Positions 38,987 to 48,317 of a stretch of 63,097 nt of DNA are shown here, in pieces. Source of the DNA: Pseudomonas mangrovi (lineage in GTDB: Bacteria; Pseudomonadota; Gammaproteobacteria; Pseudomonadales; Pseudomonadaceae); contig NZ_QASN01000016.1 in assembly GCF_003052585.1 (NCBI RefSeq), positions 1 through 63,097 on the forward strand, in the 5' to 3' direction. The first letter of the stretch is position 1. Each line of letters starts with the position of its first letter. A program made the position numbers and the translations under genes. Under the pieces are notes generated by a model, which saw nothing but the letters and a program-made list of their open reading frames with translations, ran no database searches and was not told the origin of the DNA.

Positions 38987-40669
38987 TTAGAGGGTGGAAA
39001 GGAAGGGGCTGCCCGAATCCAGCCACTGGGCGATATCCGCGCGGATGCGCTTCTTGTCGAGTTTCCCCACACTCGTCTTGGGAATTTCGGTAACACATGC
39101 AATCTGGGTGGGTATCGCCCACTTGTTGATGTGCCCCTCCTCGACGGCGGGCTTGAGGTGCTCCTTGAGGGCTCGCGCATCGAACTCTTGGCCTGGGTTG
39201 ACGACCACCAGGGCGAAGGGCCGCTCACCCCACTGCGGGTCCGGAATGCCGACCACCGCCACGTCACGCACCGCCGGATGGCGACTGATCAGGTCTTCCA
39301 GCTCGAGCGAGGAAATCCACTCGCCGCCGGTCTTGATCACGTCCTTGATCCGGTCACGGATATCGATGCAGCTCATCTCATCGATCAACGCCACGTCACC
39401 GGTATGTAGCCAGCCGCCTTCCCACAGCTCCTCGCTCTTCTGCGGCTCCTTGAAGTAGCCCTGGGTCAGCCAGGGCGCACGCAGCACCAGCTCTCCCTGG
39501 CTTTCGCCATCGAGTGGCAGGTGCCGCCCCTCGGCATCCATCAATGAGGCCTCAACCAGCGGCACCGGCACACCAGCCTTGATCCGGTAGCTGATGCACT
39601 CGTCCTCGTTGCCCGCCAGCAGCTCTTCGTTGAGGTGGCCGGAAGAGATCATCGGACAGGTCTCGGACATGCCGTAGGCAGCGGTGAGCTGGATCCCGGT
39701 GGCCTTGGCCGCCTCGTAGAGACCGCGAGTAAGCGCACTGCCGCCGATGATCAGTTTCCAGCCGTTGAAGTCGACGCCCTGCGCAGCCTTGGCGTTCATC
39801 ACCATCTGCAGGATGGTCGGCACACAGTGGGAGAAGGTCACCTTTTCACGGCGCCACAGCTCGACCAGGAGTTCCGGATCGTAACGCCCCGGGTAGACCT
39901 GCTTGAGTCCCAGCATGGTCGCGGTGTATGGCAGACCCCAGGCGTGCACGTGGAACATCGGCGTGATCGGCATGTACACATCGCTGGTGCCGAGCAGGCG
40001 GACGCTGTCGTTGCTGCCCATCGACGCCGCCTGGGCCATGGTGTGCAGCACCAACTGCCGGTGGGTGAAGTAGACGCCCTTGGGATTGCCGGTGGTGCCG
40101 GTGGTGTAGAAGGTGGTGGCGACCGAGTTCTCGTCGAAATCGGGGAACTCGTAACGCGTGGACGCTGCGTCCATCAGGGTTTCGTACTCGCCAACCAGAT
40201 TGGGCAGCGCCGCGTCGTGCTCTTCGCCATCGGTCAGCAGCAGAGTCTTCTCGACCGTGGTGAGGTGTCCCTGAATACCCTGGTAGAGCCCAACGAACTC
40301 GCTGTTGACCAGCACGAAGCGGTCTTCGGCGTGGTTCATCGTGTAGAGAATCTGATCCGGCGACAGGCGCACGTTGATGGTGTGCAGGATCGCCCCGATC
40401 ATCGGAATGGCGAACATGCATTCCAGGTAGCGATGGCTGTCCCAGTCCATCACCGCGACGGTGTCGCCCGCCTTCACCCCGGCCTCGGTGAGGACGTTGG
40501 CCAGACGCGCGACGCGCTCGGTAAAGGTCGCGTAGCTGTAGCGCAGGCGATCACGGTAGACGATCTCGCGGGTCTTCTCGTAGCGCACGCCGGAGAGCAG
40601 CAGGCGCTTGATCAGCAAGGGACAGGTGTAGGCGTTGGGCGCCGGCGGGATGATTCGGGTCTGCAGCAT
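38987..40669 (-). CDS. alkK: AlkK-type medium/long-chain fatty acid--CoA ligase
   Basis: A 560-residue adenylate-forming enzyme. Motifs are TTGTTGNPKGVYFTH (AMP-binding, about 193-207), AYGMSETCP, the TGDVALID segment, DRIKDVIKTGGEWISS and the C-terminal catalytic lysine region TSVGKLDKK. It activates fatty acids to acyl-CoA, and the overall sequence is closest to AlkK/medium-chain acyl-CoA synthetases. Start chosen at the ATG 40669 (GAAGG 8 nt upstream); a GTG nine bases upstream is possible. It lies upstream of the DUF1302-DUF1329 genes and divergent from the thiolase, so it forms part of a fatty acid-use unit. Confidence 0.9.
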   Translation of the reverse strand: MLQTRIIPPAPNAYTCPLLIKRLLLSGVRYEKTREIVYRDRLRYSYATFTERVARLANVLTEAGVKAGDTVAVMDWDSHRYLECMFAIPMIGAILHTINVRLSPDQILYTMNHAEDRFVLVNSEFVGLYQGIQGHLTTVEKTLLLTDGEEHDAALPNLVGEYETLMDAASTRYEFPDFDENSVATTFYTTGTTGNPKGVYFTHRQLVLHTMAQAASMGSNDSVRLLGTSDVYMPITPMFHVHAWGLPYTATMLGLKQVYPGRYDPELLVELWRREKVTFSHCVPTILQMVMNAKAAQGVDFNGWKLIIGGSALTRGLYEAAKATGIQLTAAYGMSETCPMISSGHLNEELLAGNEDECISYRIKAGVPVPLVEASLMDAEGRHLPLDGESQGELVLRAPWLTQGYFKEPQKSEELWEGGWLHTGDVALIDEMSCIDIRDRIKDVIKTGGEWISSLELEDLISRHPAVRDVAVVGIPDPQWGERPFALVVVNPGQEFDARALKEHLKPAVEEGHINKWAIPTQIACVTEIPKTSVGKLDKKRIRADIAQWLDSGSPFLSTL

Positions 40670-40746
40670 GGGAAACACCTTCGGATGACTTGTTATTGTT
40701 GAAGCGTCCCCGCCACTCTAGAAGGCCCCCTGGCTGCTCAAATCGA

Positions 40747-40758
40747 CCAAAAGGATGA
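40747..40758. promoter_or_regulatory. shared 12-mer upstream of alkK and the thiolase, copy 2
   Basis: CCAAAAGGATGA lies 78-89 bp upstream of alkK and 36-47 bp upstream of the divergent thiolase. Identical to 38846-38857. Confidence 0.45.
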
Positions 40759-40793
40759 TTCGGGCAACCGTGACCACCCACAGGAGCAACGAC

Positions 40794-41969
40794 ATGCGAG
40801 AGATATACATCGTCGGCGCCGCACGCACGCCGATGGGCGCGTTCCAGGGCAGCCTCAGCAGCCTGAGCGCCGTCGAACTGGGCAGCGCAGCCATCTCTGC
40901 CGCCGTGGCCCGCGCAGGCATCGCGCCCGCCAGCGTCGACGAAGTGATCATGGGCTGCGTACTGCCTGCCGGTCTCAAGCAGGGCCCGGCGCGCCAGGCA
41001 GCACTGGGCGCCGGACTGCCCAGCAGCACTGGCTGTACCACCATCAACAAGCTCTGCGGCTCGGGCATGAAGGCGGTGATGCTGGCCCACGACCTGATTC
41101 GCGCCGGCAGCTGCGAGCTGATGGTGGCAGGCGGCATGGAAAGCATGTCCAACGCCCCCTACCTGCAGACCAAGGCCCGCGCGGGGCTGCGCATGGGTCA
41201 CGCAACCCTGCACGACCACATGTTTCTCGACGGCCTGGAGGACGCCGCCAGCGGGCGCCTGATGGGCTCCTTTGCCCAGGAAACCGCGGATGCGCAAGGC
41301 ATCGACCGGGCCCAGATGGACGCCTATGCGATGGAGTCGCTGCGTCGCGCGCAAACGGCGATGAGTGCCGGCCTGCTGCAGACGGAAATCGTTGCGCTGA
41401 CTGTCCGCGACCGTCACGGCGAACGCCTGGTCAGCGAGGACGAACAGCCACAGAGCGCGAAAATCGAGAAGATCCCGCTACTCAAACCCGCCTTCGCCAG
41501 CAATGGCAGCATTACTGCAGCCAACGCCAGCTCGATCTCCGACGGCGCATCGGCGCTGGTACTGGCCAGCGCCGAGCAACTGGGCGGCCGGCAACTGCAG
41601 CCCCTGGCGCGAATCGTCGGCCACTCGACCCATAGCCAGGCACCGAGCGAGTTCACCCTCGCCCCCATCGGCGCCATCGAACGCCTGCTACAGAAGACCG
41701 GCTGGAACCGGAGTGACGTGGATCTGTTCGAGATCAACGAAGCCTTCGCCCTGGTCAGCATGCTGGCGATCCGCGCCCACGACCTCGACCCCGCCCGGGT
41801 CAACATCTATGGCGGCGCCTGCGCGCAGGGCCATCCGATTGGCTCGACCGGCTCGCGCCTGCTGGTCACGCTGATCAACGCGTTGCGCCAGAGCGGTGGC
41901 AAGCGCGGTATCGCTGCACTGTGCATCGGCGGCGGCGAGGCCACGGCAGTCGCGATCGAGCTGTGCTGA
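40794..41969 (+). CDS. acetyl-CoA C-acetyltransferase (thiolase)
   Basis: A 391-residue thiolase. The nucleophile C88 lies in NKLCGSGMKA, the GHPIGSTG histidine motif is near 345, and the second catalytic cysteine is in ALCIGGGEATA near the end. It condenses or cleaves (aceto)acetyl-CoA. AGGAG is 7 nt before the ATG at 40794; the frame begins 13 codons earlier without a ribosome site. Its position divergent from alkK suggests a role in fatty acid breakdown or in acetoacetyl-CoA supply. Confidence 0.92.
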   Translation: MREIYIVGAARTPMGAFQGSLSSLSAVELGSAAISAAVARAGIAPASVDEVIMGCVLPAGLKQGPARQAALGAGLPSSTGCTTINKLCGSGMKAVMLAHDLIRAGSCELMVAGGMESMSNAPYLQTKARAGLRMGHATLHDHMFLDGLEDAASGRLMGSFAQETADAQGIDRAQMDAYAMESLRRAQTAMSAGLLQTEIVALTVRDRHGERLVSEDEQPQSAKIEKIPLLKPAFASNGSITAANASSISDGASALVLASAEQLGGRQLQPLARIVGHSTHSQAPSEFTLAPIGAIERLLQKTGWNRSDVDLFEINEAFALVSMLAIRAHDLDPARVNIYGGACAQGHPIGSTGSRLLVTLINALRQSGGKRGIAALCIGGGEATAVAIELC

Positions 41970-42048
41970 GCGCTCCAGACCAGGACGACGAGCTGATAAG
42001 CTTGCGCGCTTTGCGCCGCAGCGGCGCGGCAAGCAATAGGGAGCATCC

Positions 42049-43047
42049 ATGGATCCGCGCAGCGAAGTCCTTTTGCGCCAGACCGAACTCTTCACTGGCG
42101 AGCTGCTGCTCGCCGGTCTGCCGGCAGACGATCTGCTCGGCCGCCTGCCACTGGCGCGCGGCTGGAGCTGGCATGCCGGCGAGCAGGCAACGCTTGAGAC
42201 GCGCTTCCCCGGTCGAGTCGAGTTCGCTGTCGAACGTCCCGCCGGCAGCTTCGCCGCCGCCGTGCTGTTCCTGCCCAAGTCGCGCGAGCTCAGTGACTAT
42301 CTGCTTGCCAGCCTGGCCAGCGCGGTTGCCGGCGGAATGCTCTACCTGGTCGGCGAAAAGCGCGCCGGCGTAGAAAGTACCGCGCGCCGTCTGAGCGCCT
42401 TCGGTCAGCCGCGCAAGCTCGACAGCGCCCGCCACTGCCAGCTCTGGCAGGTCCAGGTCAACGAAGCGCCGTTGGCGCCACGGCTACATGATCTCGCTCG
42501 GCGTTACCCGCTGGACACGACTGAAGGTTCGCTGCAGGTCGTCAGCCTGCCCGGCGTCTTCAGTCATGGCAGCCTCGACGTCGGCAGTGCATTGCTGGCC
42601 GAACATCTGGACGGTCTGCCCAGCGGGCACCTGCTGGATTTCGGTTGCGGCGCCGGCGTCATGGGTGCGCTGCTCAAGCGCCGCTATCCGCAGAGCCGCG
42701 TGAGTCTGCTGGATGTCGATGCCTTCGCCCTGGAAAGCAGCCGGCTGACCCTGCAGGAAAATGGCCTGGAGGCAGAGATCATCGCCGGCGACGGCATCGC
42801 TGCCGCTCCTTTCGGACTCAGCGCGATCGTCAGCAATCCGCCCTTTCATCAGGGCGTGAAGACCGACTACAGCACCAGCGAGGCGTTGCTCGCCGAGGCG
42901 GCCCTGCATCTAGAGCCGCGTGGCGAAATGCGCCTGGTGGCGAACAGCTTCCTGCGCTATCAGCCGCTGATCGAGGCGCATCTCGGGCCATGCCAGGTTC
43001 TTGCCGAAGCCAGGGGATTCCGCATCTACCGCGCCTCTCGCCGCTGA
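42049..43047 (+). CDS. rsmC: 16S rRNA (guanine(1207)-N(2))-methyltransferase RsmC
   Basis: A 332-residue protein with the tandem-methyltransferase layout of RsmC: a degenerate N-terminal half and a C-terminal SAM-binding domain with [15 protein letters not shown] (around 195), [14 protein letters not shown] and the catalytic SNPPFHQG. It modifies G1207 of 16S rRNA. AGGGAGC precedes the ATG. It is not obviously in an operon with the thiolase, which ends 79 bp upstream. Confidence 0.9.
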   Translation: MDPRSEVLLRQTELFTGELLLAGLPADDLLGRLPLARGWSWHAGEQATLETRFPGRVEFAVERPAGSFAAAVLFLPKSRELSDYLLASLASAVAGGMLYLVGEKRAGVESTARRLSAFGQPRKLDSARHCQLWQVQVNEAPLAPRLHDLARRYPLDTTEGSLQVVSLPGVFSHGSLDVGSALLAEHLDGLPSGHLLDFGCGAGVMGALLKRRYPQSRVSLLDVDAFALESSRLTLQENGLEAEIIAGDGIAAAPFGLSAIVSNPPFHQGVKTDYSTSEALLAEAALHLEPRGEMRLVANSFLRYQPLIEAHLGPCQVLAEARGFRIYRASRR

Positions 43048-43084
43048 GACTTGTATAGCCCCCAGAGCTTGGGCAGAATAGCCG

Positions 43085-43253
43085 CCGTCCTAGGGGAGTA
43101 GTCTCCCGCGATCCGCCATCGGCTCGCCCGGCACACGTCAACATACTTGGTCCGCAGACCATGGCGTGCGCGACCCGGCCCTCACCGGCCAAGGGTTTGA
43201 CAAGACCTATGACACGCACACCTGACCCGGGGCGGGGAGGTTCTGCGTGTCAT
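43085..43253 (+). ncRNA. yybP-ykoY (Mn2+) riboswitch
   Basis: The leader of the GDT1-family transporter has the conserved GGGGAGTAG (43093-43101) and CACACCTGACCC (43217-43228) of the yybP-ykoY aptamer, together with several nested helices, including ATGACACGCA (43209-43218) paired with TGCGTGTCAT (43244-43253). This class senses Mn2+ and turns on exporters. The ATG follows 33 bp downstream, so control could be at translation or premature termination; I cannot tell which. Confidence 0.85.
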
Positions 43254-43286
43254 GGTTAATAGTCGACCCGCCCCTCTGGAAGCCCG

Positions 43287-43871
43287 ATGCTCGAATCCCT
43301 GTTCGTCCCCACCCTGATCGTTGCGCTCGCTGAAATCGGCGACAAGACACAACTGCTTGCCCTGCTGCTGGCCGCGCGCTACCGCCGACCCTGGCCGATC
43401 ATCTGGGGCATAGTGCTGGCGACCCTGGCCAACCACTTCGCCGCCGCCGCAATCGGCAGCTGGGTCGCATCCCAGCTCTCCCCCGCCCTGCTTGCCTGGA
43501 TCCTCGCCGCAAGTTTTCTCGCGGTCGCCGGCTGGACCCTGATACCCGACAAGCTCGATGACGACGATGCGGGCGCGGGCGGACGCTACGGTCCGTTCCT
43601 GGCGACCCTGGTGGCGTTCTTCCTCGCCGAGATGGGTGACAAGACCCAGGTCGCCACCGTGATGCTTGCCGCTCAGTACGAATACCTGAGCTTGGTGGTG
43701 CTGGGCACGACCCTGGGGATGCTGCTGGCCAACGTTCCCGTGGTTCTGGCTGGCAATCTGGCGGCCGATCGCCTGCCACTGAATCTGATTCGGCGCCTCG
43801 CCGCGCTGGCCTTCCTGCTGTTGGCTCTCTACGCCGGCTATCAGGCCTGGATGCTCGCCACACCCGCCTGA
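43287..43871 (+). CDS. TMEM165/GDT1 (UPF0016) family manganese transporter
   Basis: A 194-residue inner-membrane protein with two homologous halves. Each has the family motif ExGDKT: AEIGDKTQLLALLLA near residue 12 and AEMGDKTQVATVMLA near 118. Members export Mn2+ (or Ca2+). The Mn2+-riboswitch directly upstream supports manganese efflux as the job. About six membrane segments are visible. Confidence 0.9.
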   Translation: MLESLFVPTLIVALAEIGDKTQLLALLLAARYRRPWPIIWGIVLATLANHFAAAAIGSWVASQLSPALLAWILAASFLAVAGWTLIPDKLDDDDAGAGGRYGPFLATLVAFFLAEMGDKTQVATVMLAAQYEYLSLVVLGTTLGMLLANVPVVLAGNLAADRLPLNLIRRLAALAFLLLALYAGYQAWMLATPA

Positions 43872-43941
43872 GCGATACGGTGGGCGGTCGCGCTCTGGTA
43901 GAGTCCGATGGATCGAATCAGCCGCCGCCCAGGAGTATCGG

Positions 43942-44385
43942 ATGACGCTGGAAGAGAACAAGAAGACCGCCCGACGCCACATCGACCTCACCTGGAACAA
44001 GGGGCACCTGGCGCTCGCCGAGCAGTTGCAGAGCAAGGATTTCATCTACCGCAGCGCACTGCTCGGCAACTCGTTGCCGGCGAGCGACTTCGTGCTGTTC
44101 ATCCAGAAGGTCCGGCATGCGATGCCGACGCTGGAGGCCGTGGTCGAGGAATGCATTGCCGAAGGCGAGCGAGTGGTCACCTGGAGCACCCTGCTGGGCA
44201 CCATCGAAAGACCCGTGGATGGCTACCCGGTCAGCGATCGGGTGCTCAGCTATTCGGTGGTTGCCTTCTGGACGTTCAACAGCAGCGGCGAGATCCGTGA
44301 GATCTGCACGCTGCTGGATATGGAGAACGTTCGCGCTCAGCTGGGCCTGGAGCGTACCGAGCAAGCGCACTCGGCGCTTGCCTGA
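43942..44385 (+). CDS. SnoaL-like/NTF2-fold protein
   Basis: A 147-residue protein with the SnoaL-like/ester-cyclase pattern: EENKKTARRHIDLTWNKGHL at the N-terminus, FVLFIQKVRHAMP, and a late strand pattern SYSVVAFWTFNSSGEIREIC. No signal peptide. The fold can be catalytic or simply ligand-binding, so the function is unknown. AGGAGTATCGG precedes the ATG. It converges on the M48 protease gene with 15 bp between stops. Confidence 0.7.
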   Translation: MTLEENKKTARRHIDLTWNKGHLALAEQLQSKDFIYRSALLGNSLPASDFVLFIQKVRHAMPTLEAVVEECIAEGERVVTWSTLLGTIERPVDGYPVSDRVLSYSVVAFWTFNSSGEIREICTLLDMENVRAQLGLERTEQAHSALA

Positions 44386-44400
44386 CACTCCTTCAAAGAC

Positions 44401-45219
44401 TCAGCGCTGGCCGCGGGCCTGCTGATAGAGCGGCATGACCTTCGGGATCGCCGCCTGCAATGAAGCAATGCGACTTTGCGAGGCCGGGTGCGTGCTCATG
44501 AACTCGGGCGGAGCCGAGCCCCCGGCCTGCTGCATCTTGCGCCACAGGCTGACCGCCGCATTGGGGTCATAGCCTGCGCGCGCCGCCAGCTCCAGACCAA
44601 TCAGATCGGCCTCGTTCTCGTTGCTGCGGCTGTTCGGCAGAGTCATGCCGTACTGCACTGCCGTGTCAGCCAGAGCCAGTTCGTTCTGGCCTAGGCCCAG
44701 TAGCGCGGCCGCACCCTGCTTGCTGAGCTCGACTCCATAGGCCTTCGACATCGCCTCGCGCCCATGCTCGCGCAAGGCGTGGGCGATCTCGTGCCCCATG
44801 ATGGCGGCGATCTCGTCGTCAGTGAGGGCGAGCTTCTCGATGATCCCGCTGTAGAAGATGATCTTGCCGCCGGGTCCGCAACTGGCGTTCAGCTCGGGGC
44901 TGCGAATCAGGTTCACCTCCCACTGCCACTGCGCCGCGTCCGGACGGAAGATCGGCGCCTTGGCGATCAGACGCTTGGCCACCGCGTCCAGACGCCGCGC
45001 ATTGTTACTGCTGCGATCAAGAACGCCCTGGCCGGCCGCCTTGCTTATGCTGGCCTGATACGACTGCGCGTACATCTGGTTGACTTCCTGGGTCGAGAGC
45101 ATGCTGAACATGTACTGCTTGCGCTCGACACCGACCGCACCAGCACTCGTCGTGCTGACGGCCTGACAACCCGCCAGGGCCAGGGTGGCGCCGAGCGCCA
45201 GAATTGACCAAGTCTTCAT
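44401..45219 (-). CDS. M48 family metalloprotease, lipoprotein
   Basis: A 272-residue lipoprotein with lipobox LAGC (C18). The zinc motif HEIAH (143-147) is followed by the third-ligand region NENEADLIGLELAARAGYDP. This is the Oma1/LoiP-type M48 group, whose members act in the periplasm in envelope protein quality control. Length and motif order are standard. Tethering is probably at the outer membrane because position +2 after the cysteine is not Asp. Confidence 0.9.
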   Translation of the reverse strand: MKTWSILALGATLALAGCQAVSTTSAGAVGVERKQYMFSMLSTQEVNQMYAQSYQASISKAAGQGVLDRSSNNARRLDAVAKRLIAKAPIFRPDAAQWQWEVNLIRSPELNASCGPGGKIIFYSGIIEKLALTDDEIAAIMGHEIAHALREHGREAMSKAYGVELSKQGAAALLGLGQNELALADTAVQYGMTLPNSRSNENEADLIGLELAARAGYDPNAAVSLWRKMQQAGGSAPPEFMSTHPASQSRIASLQAAIPKVMPLYQQARGQR

Positions 45220-45530
45220 CGTATCCCTCCATTGAAAAGGCCGCCTATGCTAGGTGGAGGTACCCACCCCGGCAAGCAAGCTACCCAGCATATGCCATGT
45301 CGATCACGCCGCGTGATAGCCGCGCCGCGGTGGGTCGTCAGCCGGCCGGGCCGGCAGCCTTCAGCGAGAAAGGCCAACTGCGCAGCATGACCAGAACCAG
45401 AGCAGACACCAGGTGACGCAGACAGCTTTTCACCGAAGTCGGCTCGCAAGGCAAAATTTTCCACAGACTCTCTAAGGTTTCTGGTCGTAGTGGCCGATAG
45501 CAATCCGTACATCCACTGGGCGGGGTCAAC
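45220..45530. other. intergenic region upstream of the chemoreceptor gene
   Basis: Divergent promoter region of the M48 and chemoreceptor genes. The only clear element is the FliA-type promoter at 45473-45500. Confidence 0.6.
45473..45500 (+). promoter_or_regulatory. sigma-28 (FliA) promoter of the chemoreceptor gene
   Basis: TAAGGTTT (45473-45480), a 12 nt spacer, then GCCGATAG (45493-45500). The consensus is TAAAGTTT-N11-GCCGATAA, so each box matches 7 of 8. It ends 30 bp before the ATG. Confidence 0.75.
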
Positions 45531-47669
45531 ATGAAATTCAATTCCATTCGAACGCTGGTTGCCACCCTTGCCGGCGCGAGCATTCTCGCCGTGGTCGCCG
45601 TCCTGGTGCTTTACGCTCTAGTCTCGGGAGCCCGCACCCAGCAGGAAGTCGGGACCCAGAGCGAACAGTTGCTGATGCAGCAGATCGAGCAGCGCCTGGT
45701 AGCCCTGGCCCAGGTCCAGGGCTCGCTGATCAGCAAGGAACTGGGCGACGCAATGACCATCGCCGAGGGCCTGGCGCGGCTCAACGGCATGCTGGCGCAG
45801 ACCGACGACCAGGGATCGCCGCTACTGGCGACCACCCGCGAGGAACTGTCCGCCCTGCTGCGCGAGACCACCGTACAAAACCCCAAGCTGCTGGGCGCCT
45901 ATATAGGCTGGCAACCCAATGCCTTCGATGCCAGTGACGACATCTACGCCGGTACCGAGGGCGACGGCTATGACGGCAGCGGCCGCTTCATTCCCTACTG
46001 GTACCGCAACGCCGACGGCAGCCTTGGGTTAGACCCGCTCTACGGATTCGACAGCGAGAAACTGCTGCCGACCCAGGTCCGTGAAGGCGAGTACTACCTC
46101 TGCCCCAAGGAAACCCGCCAGGCCTGCCTGATGGACCCGGCGACCTATCAGGTCGGCGAGAAGGAAATCCTGATTACCTCGCTGACCGTGCCCTTGTTGC
46201 ATCAGGGCGAATTTCTCGGCATCGCCGGTGTGGATCTTTCTCTCAGTTTCATCCAGGACCTGCTGATCAAGGCCGACGGCGGCCTCTATGGCGGCGCCGG
46301 CGAGATGGCACTGATCTCCGCCAACGGCCACCTGGTGGCCCACACCGGCGCGCCAGACAAACTGGGCCAGTCGATCAAGGGCATCCTCGACGCCAACGAA
46401 CTGGCCAACCTCGGGCGCCTGGTCCCCGGCCAGACCTTCTATGACATCGATGAAGAGCATAACCACATCGAGGTCTTCGTCCCGCTGGAACTCAAGGGCG
46501 CTCGCAAGCCCTGGCTGCTGATGCTGCAGTTGCCACTGGACATCGCCCGCGCCGAGCTGAACGAATTCCAGGCCGGGCTCGCCGAACAGCAGCGTGCGGA
46601 CGTGCGCAACATGGCCTTTGCAGGCCTGCTGATTGCCGCCATCGGCCTGCTGCTGATCTGGTTCGTCGCCCAGCGTATCGCCGCGCCGCTACGGCAGATG
46701 GCGGAAATGCTCGATGACATCGCCAAGGGCGACGGCGACCTGACGCAGCGTCTGCACGTGCAGCGTCGCGACGAGCTGGGACGCATCGCCAGCGGATTCA
46801 ACACCTTCCTCGACAAGCTGCAGACCATGATCAGCCAGGTAGTGAGCTCGGTGCAGAAGGTCAGCGACTCGTCCGAGTCCACCGCCGACATCGCCATCCA
46901 GACCAACATGGGCATCCAGAAACAGATGGCCGAGATCGACCAGGTCGCCACCGCGGTGCATCAGATGACCGCCACCGCCCAGGACGTCGCGCGCAATGCC
47001 ACCCAGGCCGCGGAAGCCGCCGGCAATGCCGATCGCTCGGCGAACCAGGGCAAGCGCGTGGTCGAGGACTCGGCCACCGCCATCACCGCGCTGGCCACCG
47101 AGATTGGCCGGGCGGTTGCGGTGGTGCAGAACCTGGCCAAGGACAGCGAGAACATCAATGCCATCCTGGTGGCGATCCGCGGTATCGCCGAGCAGACCAA
47201 CCTGCTCGCCCTCAACGCGGCCATCGAAGCGGCGCGCGCAGGCGAGCAGGGTCGTGGCTTCGCGGTGGTTGCCGATGAGGTGCGCAATCTGGCGCAGAAG
47301 ACCCAGCAGGCCACCCAGGAAATCCAGGCGATGATCCAGCAACTGCAGAGCGGCACCCAGGAAGTGGTGAACGTCATGGAGCAGAGCCAGGCGCGCACCG
47401 ACTCCAGCGTGCGTCAGGCCGCTGCCGCGGCCGAAGCACTCGAAGCCATCACCCAGGCGGTCTCGGTGATCAACGACATGAACACCCAGATTGCCAGCGC
47501 GGCGGAAGAACAGAGTGCGGTGGCTGAGGATATCAATCGCAACATCAGCAACATCGGCCAGGTCGCCAACGAAGTGGCCCAGGGCGCGGACCAGGCCAGT
47601 CAGGCCAGTGCCGAGCTGACCAAACTGGCCGAGCAGCAGCGTCGCCTGATCAATCAGTTCAAGGTCTGA
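45531..47669 (+). CDS. methyl-accepting chemotaxis protein with dCache sensor
   Basis: A 712-residue chemoreceptor: TM1 (about 10-32), a large periplasmic double-Cache domain (about 40-350, with [24 protein letters not shown] binding-pocket segments and GVDLSLSFI), TM2 (about 362-384), HAMP (about 385-435) and a signalling domain with the hairpin tip [20 protein letters not shown] followed by [15 protein letters not shown]. The ligand is unknown. No CheR-tethering pentapeptide is visible at the C-terminus. A FliA promoter upstream ties it to the flagellar regulon. It ends back to back with the SRAP gene. Confidence 0.92.
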   Translation: MKFNSIRTLVATLAGASILAVVAVLVLYALVSGARTQQEVGTQSEQLLMQQIEQRLVALAQVQGSLISKELGDAMTIAEGLARLNGMLAQTDDQGSPLLATTREELSALLRETTVQNPKLLGAYIGWQPNAFDASDDIYAGTEGDGYDGSGRFIPYWYRNADGSLGLDPLYGFDSEKLLPTQVREGEYYLCPKETRQACLMDPATYQVGEKEILITSLTVPLLHQGEFLGIAGVDLSLSFIQDLLIKADGGLYGGAGEMALISANGHLVAHTGAPDKLGQSIKGILDANELANLGRLVPGQTFYDIDEEHNHIEVFVPLELKGARKPWLLMLQLPLDIARAELNEFQAGLAEQQRADVRNMAFAGLLIAAIGLLLIWFVAQRIAAPLRQMAEMLDDIAKGDGDLTQRLHVQRRDELGRIASGFNTFLDKLQTMISQVVSSVQKVSDSSESTADIAIQTNMGIQKQMAEIDQVATAVHQMTATAQDVARNATQAAEAAGNADRSANQGKRVVEDSATAITALATEIGRAVAVVQNLAKDSENINAILVAIRGIAEQTNLLALNAAIEAARAGEQGRGFAVVADEVRNLAQKTQQATQEIQAMIQQLQSGTQEVVNVMEQSQARTDSSVRQAAAAAEALEAITQAVSVINDMNTQIASAAEEQSAVAEDINRNISNIGQVANEVAQGADQASQASAELTKLAEQQRRLINQFKV

Positions 47670-48287
47670 TCAGGCCGGCGTCAGGCACTCTGGTGCGTCC
47701 AGCTTCGGGTCGTTGACGAAGCTGGCCAGTGCGCGCTCGCGCAACGCGACAGAGGGGTCTAGCAGCAGTGACTGCAGGCGCGGCAGCGTGGTCGCAGGAT
47801 CCAGCCAGGCGTCGCGCTGCGCTCCGTCCAGCAGCAGCGGCCGGCGCTGACCGGCCTCGGCACGGGTCACCAGAGCAACGCTGAGGAAGACCCTGTCCTC
47901 CAGCGGATAGGCCTCCCAGATCGCCGCCATCTGCAGCAGCGCGCCATCACCGGACATCCAGTAAGGGCGTTTACGCGCCGAGCCGCGCCATTCGTAAAAG
48001 CCGTTGGCCGGCACCAGCGCCCGGCGCTGACGGAAAGCGTCGCGGAACATCGGTTGCTCGGCAAGGGTTTCGGCACGCGCCTGTGCCGGCGTGCGCGACA
48101 GGTCGGTGAGCCAGGCCGGGGTAAGCCCCCAGCGCGCCTCGGCCAGCGCCAGATCGTCCTGATCCATACGCAGCATCAGCACGCTGGCGCCAGGGGCGAT
48201 GTTCCAGTGCGGTGCCTGTCGTGCGGGAAATCCGCGCAGAGCAGCGAACTCCGCGGACCAGCGAAACAACGCAAAGCGAGCGCACAT
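47670..48287 (-). CDS. SOS response-associated peptidase (SRAP/YedK family)
   Basis: A 205-residue protein with the SRAP signature: catalytic Cys2 (MCARFAL), the WGLTPAW block, NARAET-like variant QARAETLAEQPMF and the VPANGFYEW block with the active-site glutamate. SRAP proteins crosslink to abasic sites in single-stranded DNA. The conserved late histidine motif (RMP in many members) is altered here: LASFVNDPKLD ends the domain, so the C-terminal region deserves a check. Its stop codon abuts that of the chemoreceptor (TGATCA, 47667-47672). Confidence 0.85.
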   Translation of the reverse strand: MCARFALFRWSAEFAALRGFPARQAPHWNIAPGASVLMLRMDQDDLALAEARWGLTPAWLTDLSRTPAQARAETLAEQPMFRDAFRQRRALVPANGFYEWRGSARKRPYWMSGDGALLQMAAIWEAYPLEDRVFLSVALVTRAEAGQRRPLLLDGAQRDAWLDPATTLPRLQSLLLDPSVALRERALASFVNDPKLDAPECLTPA

Positions 48288-48317
48288 GCGCGATACCCCT
48301 GAACGAGAAACCCGGTG

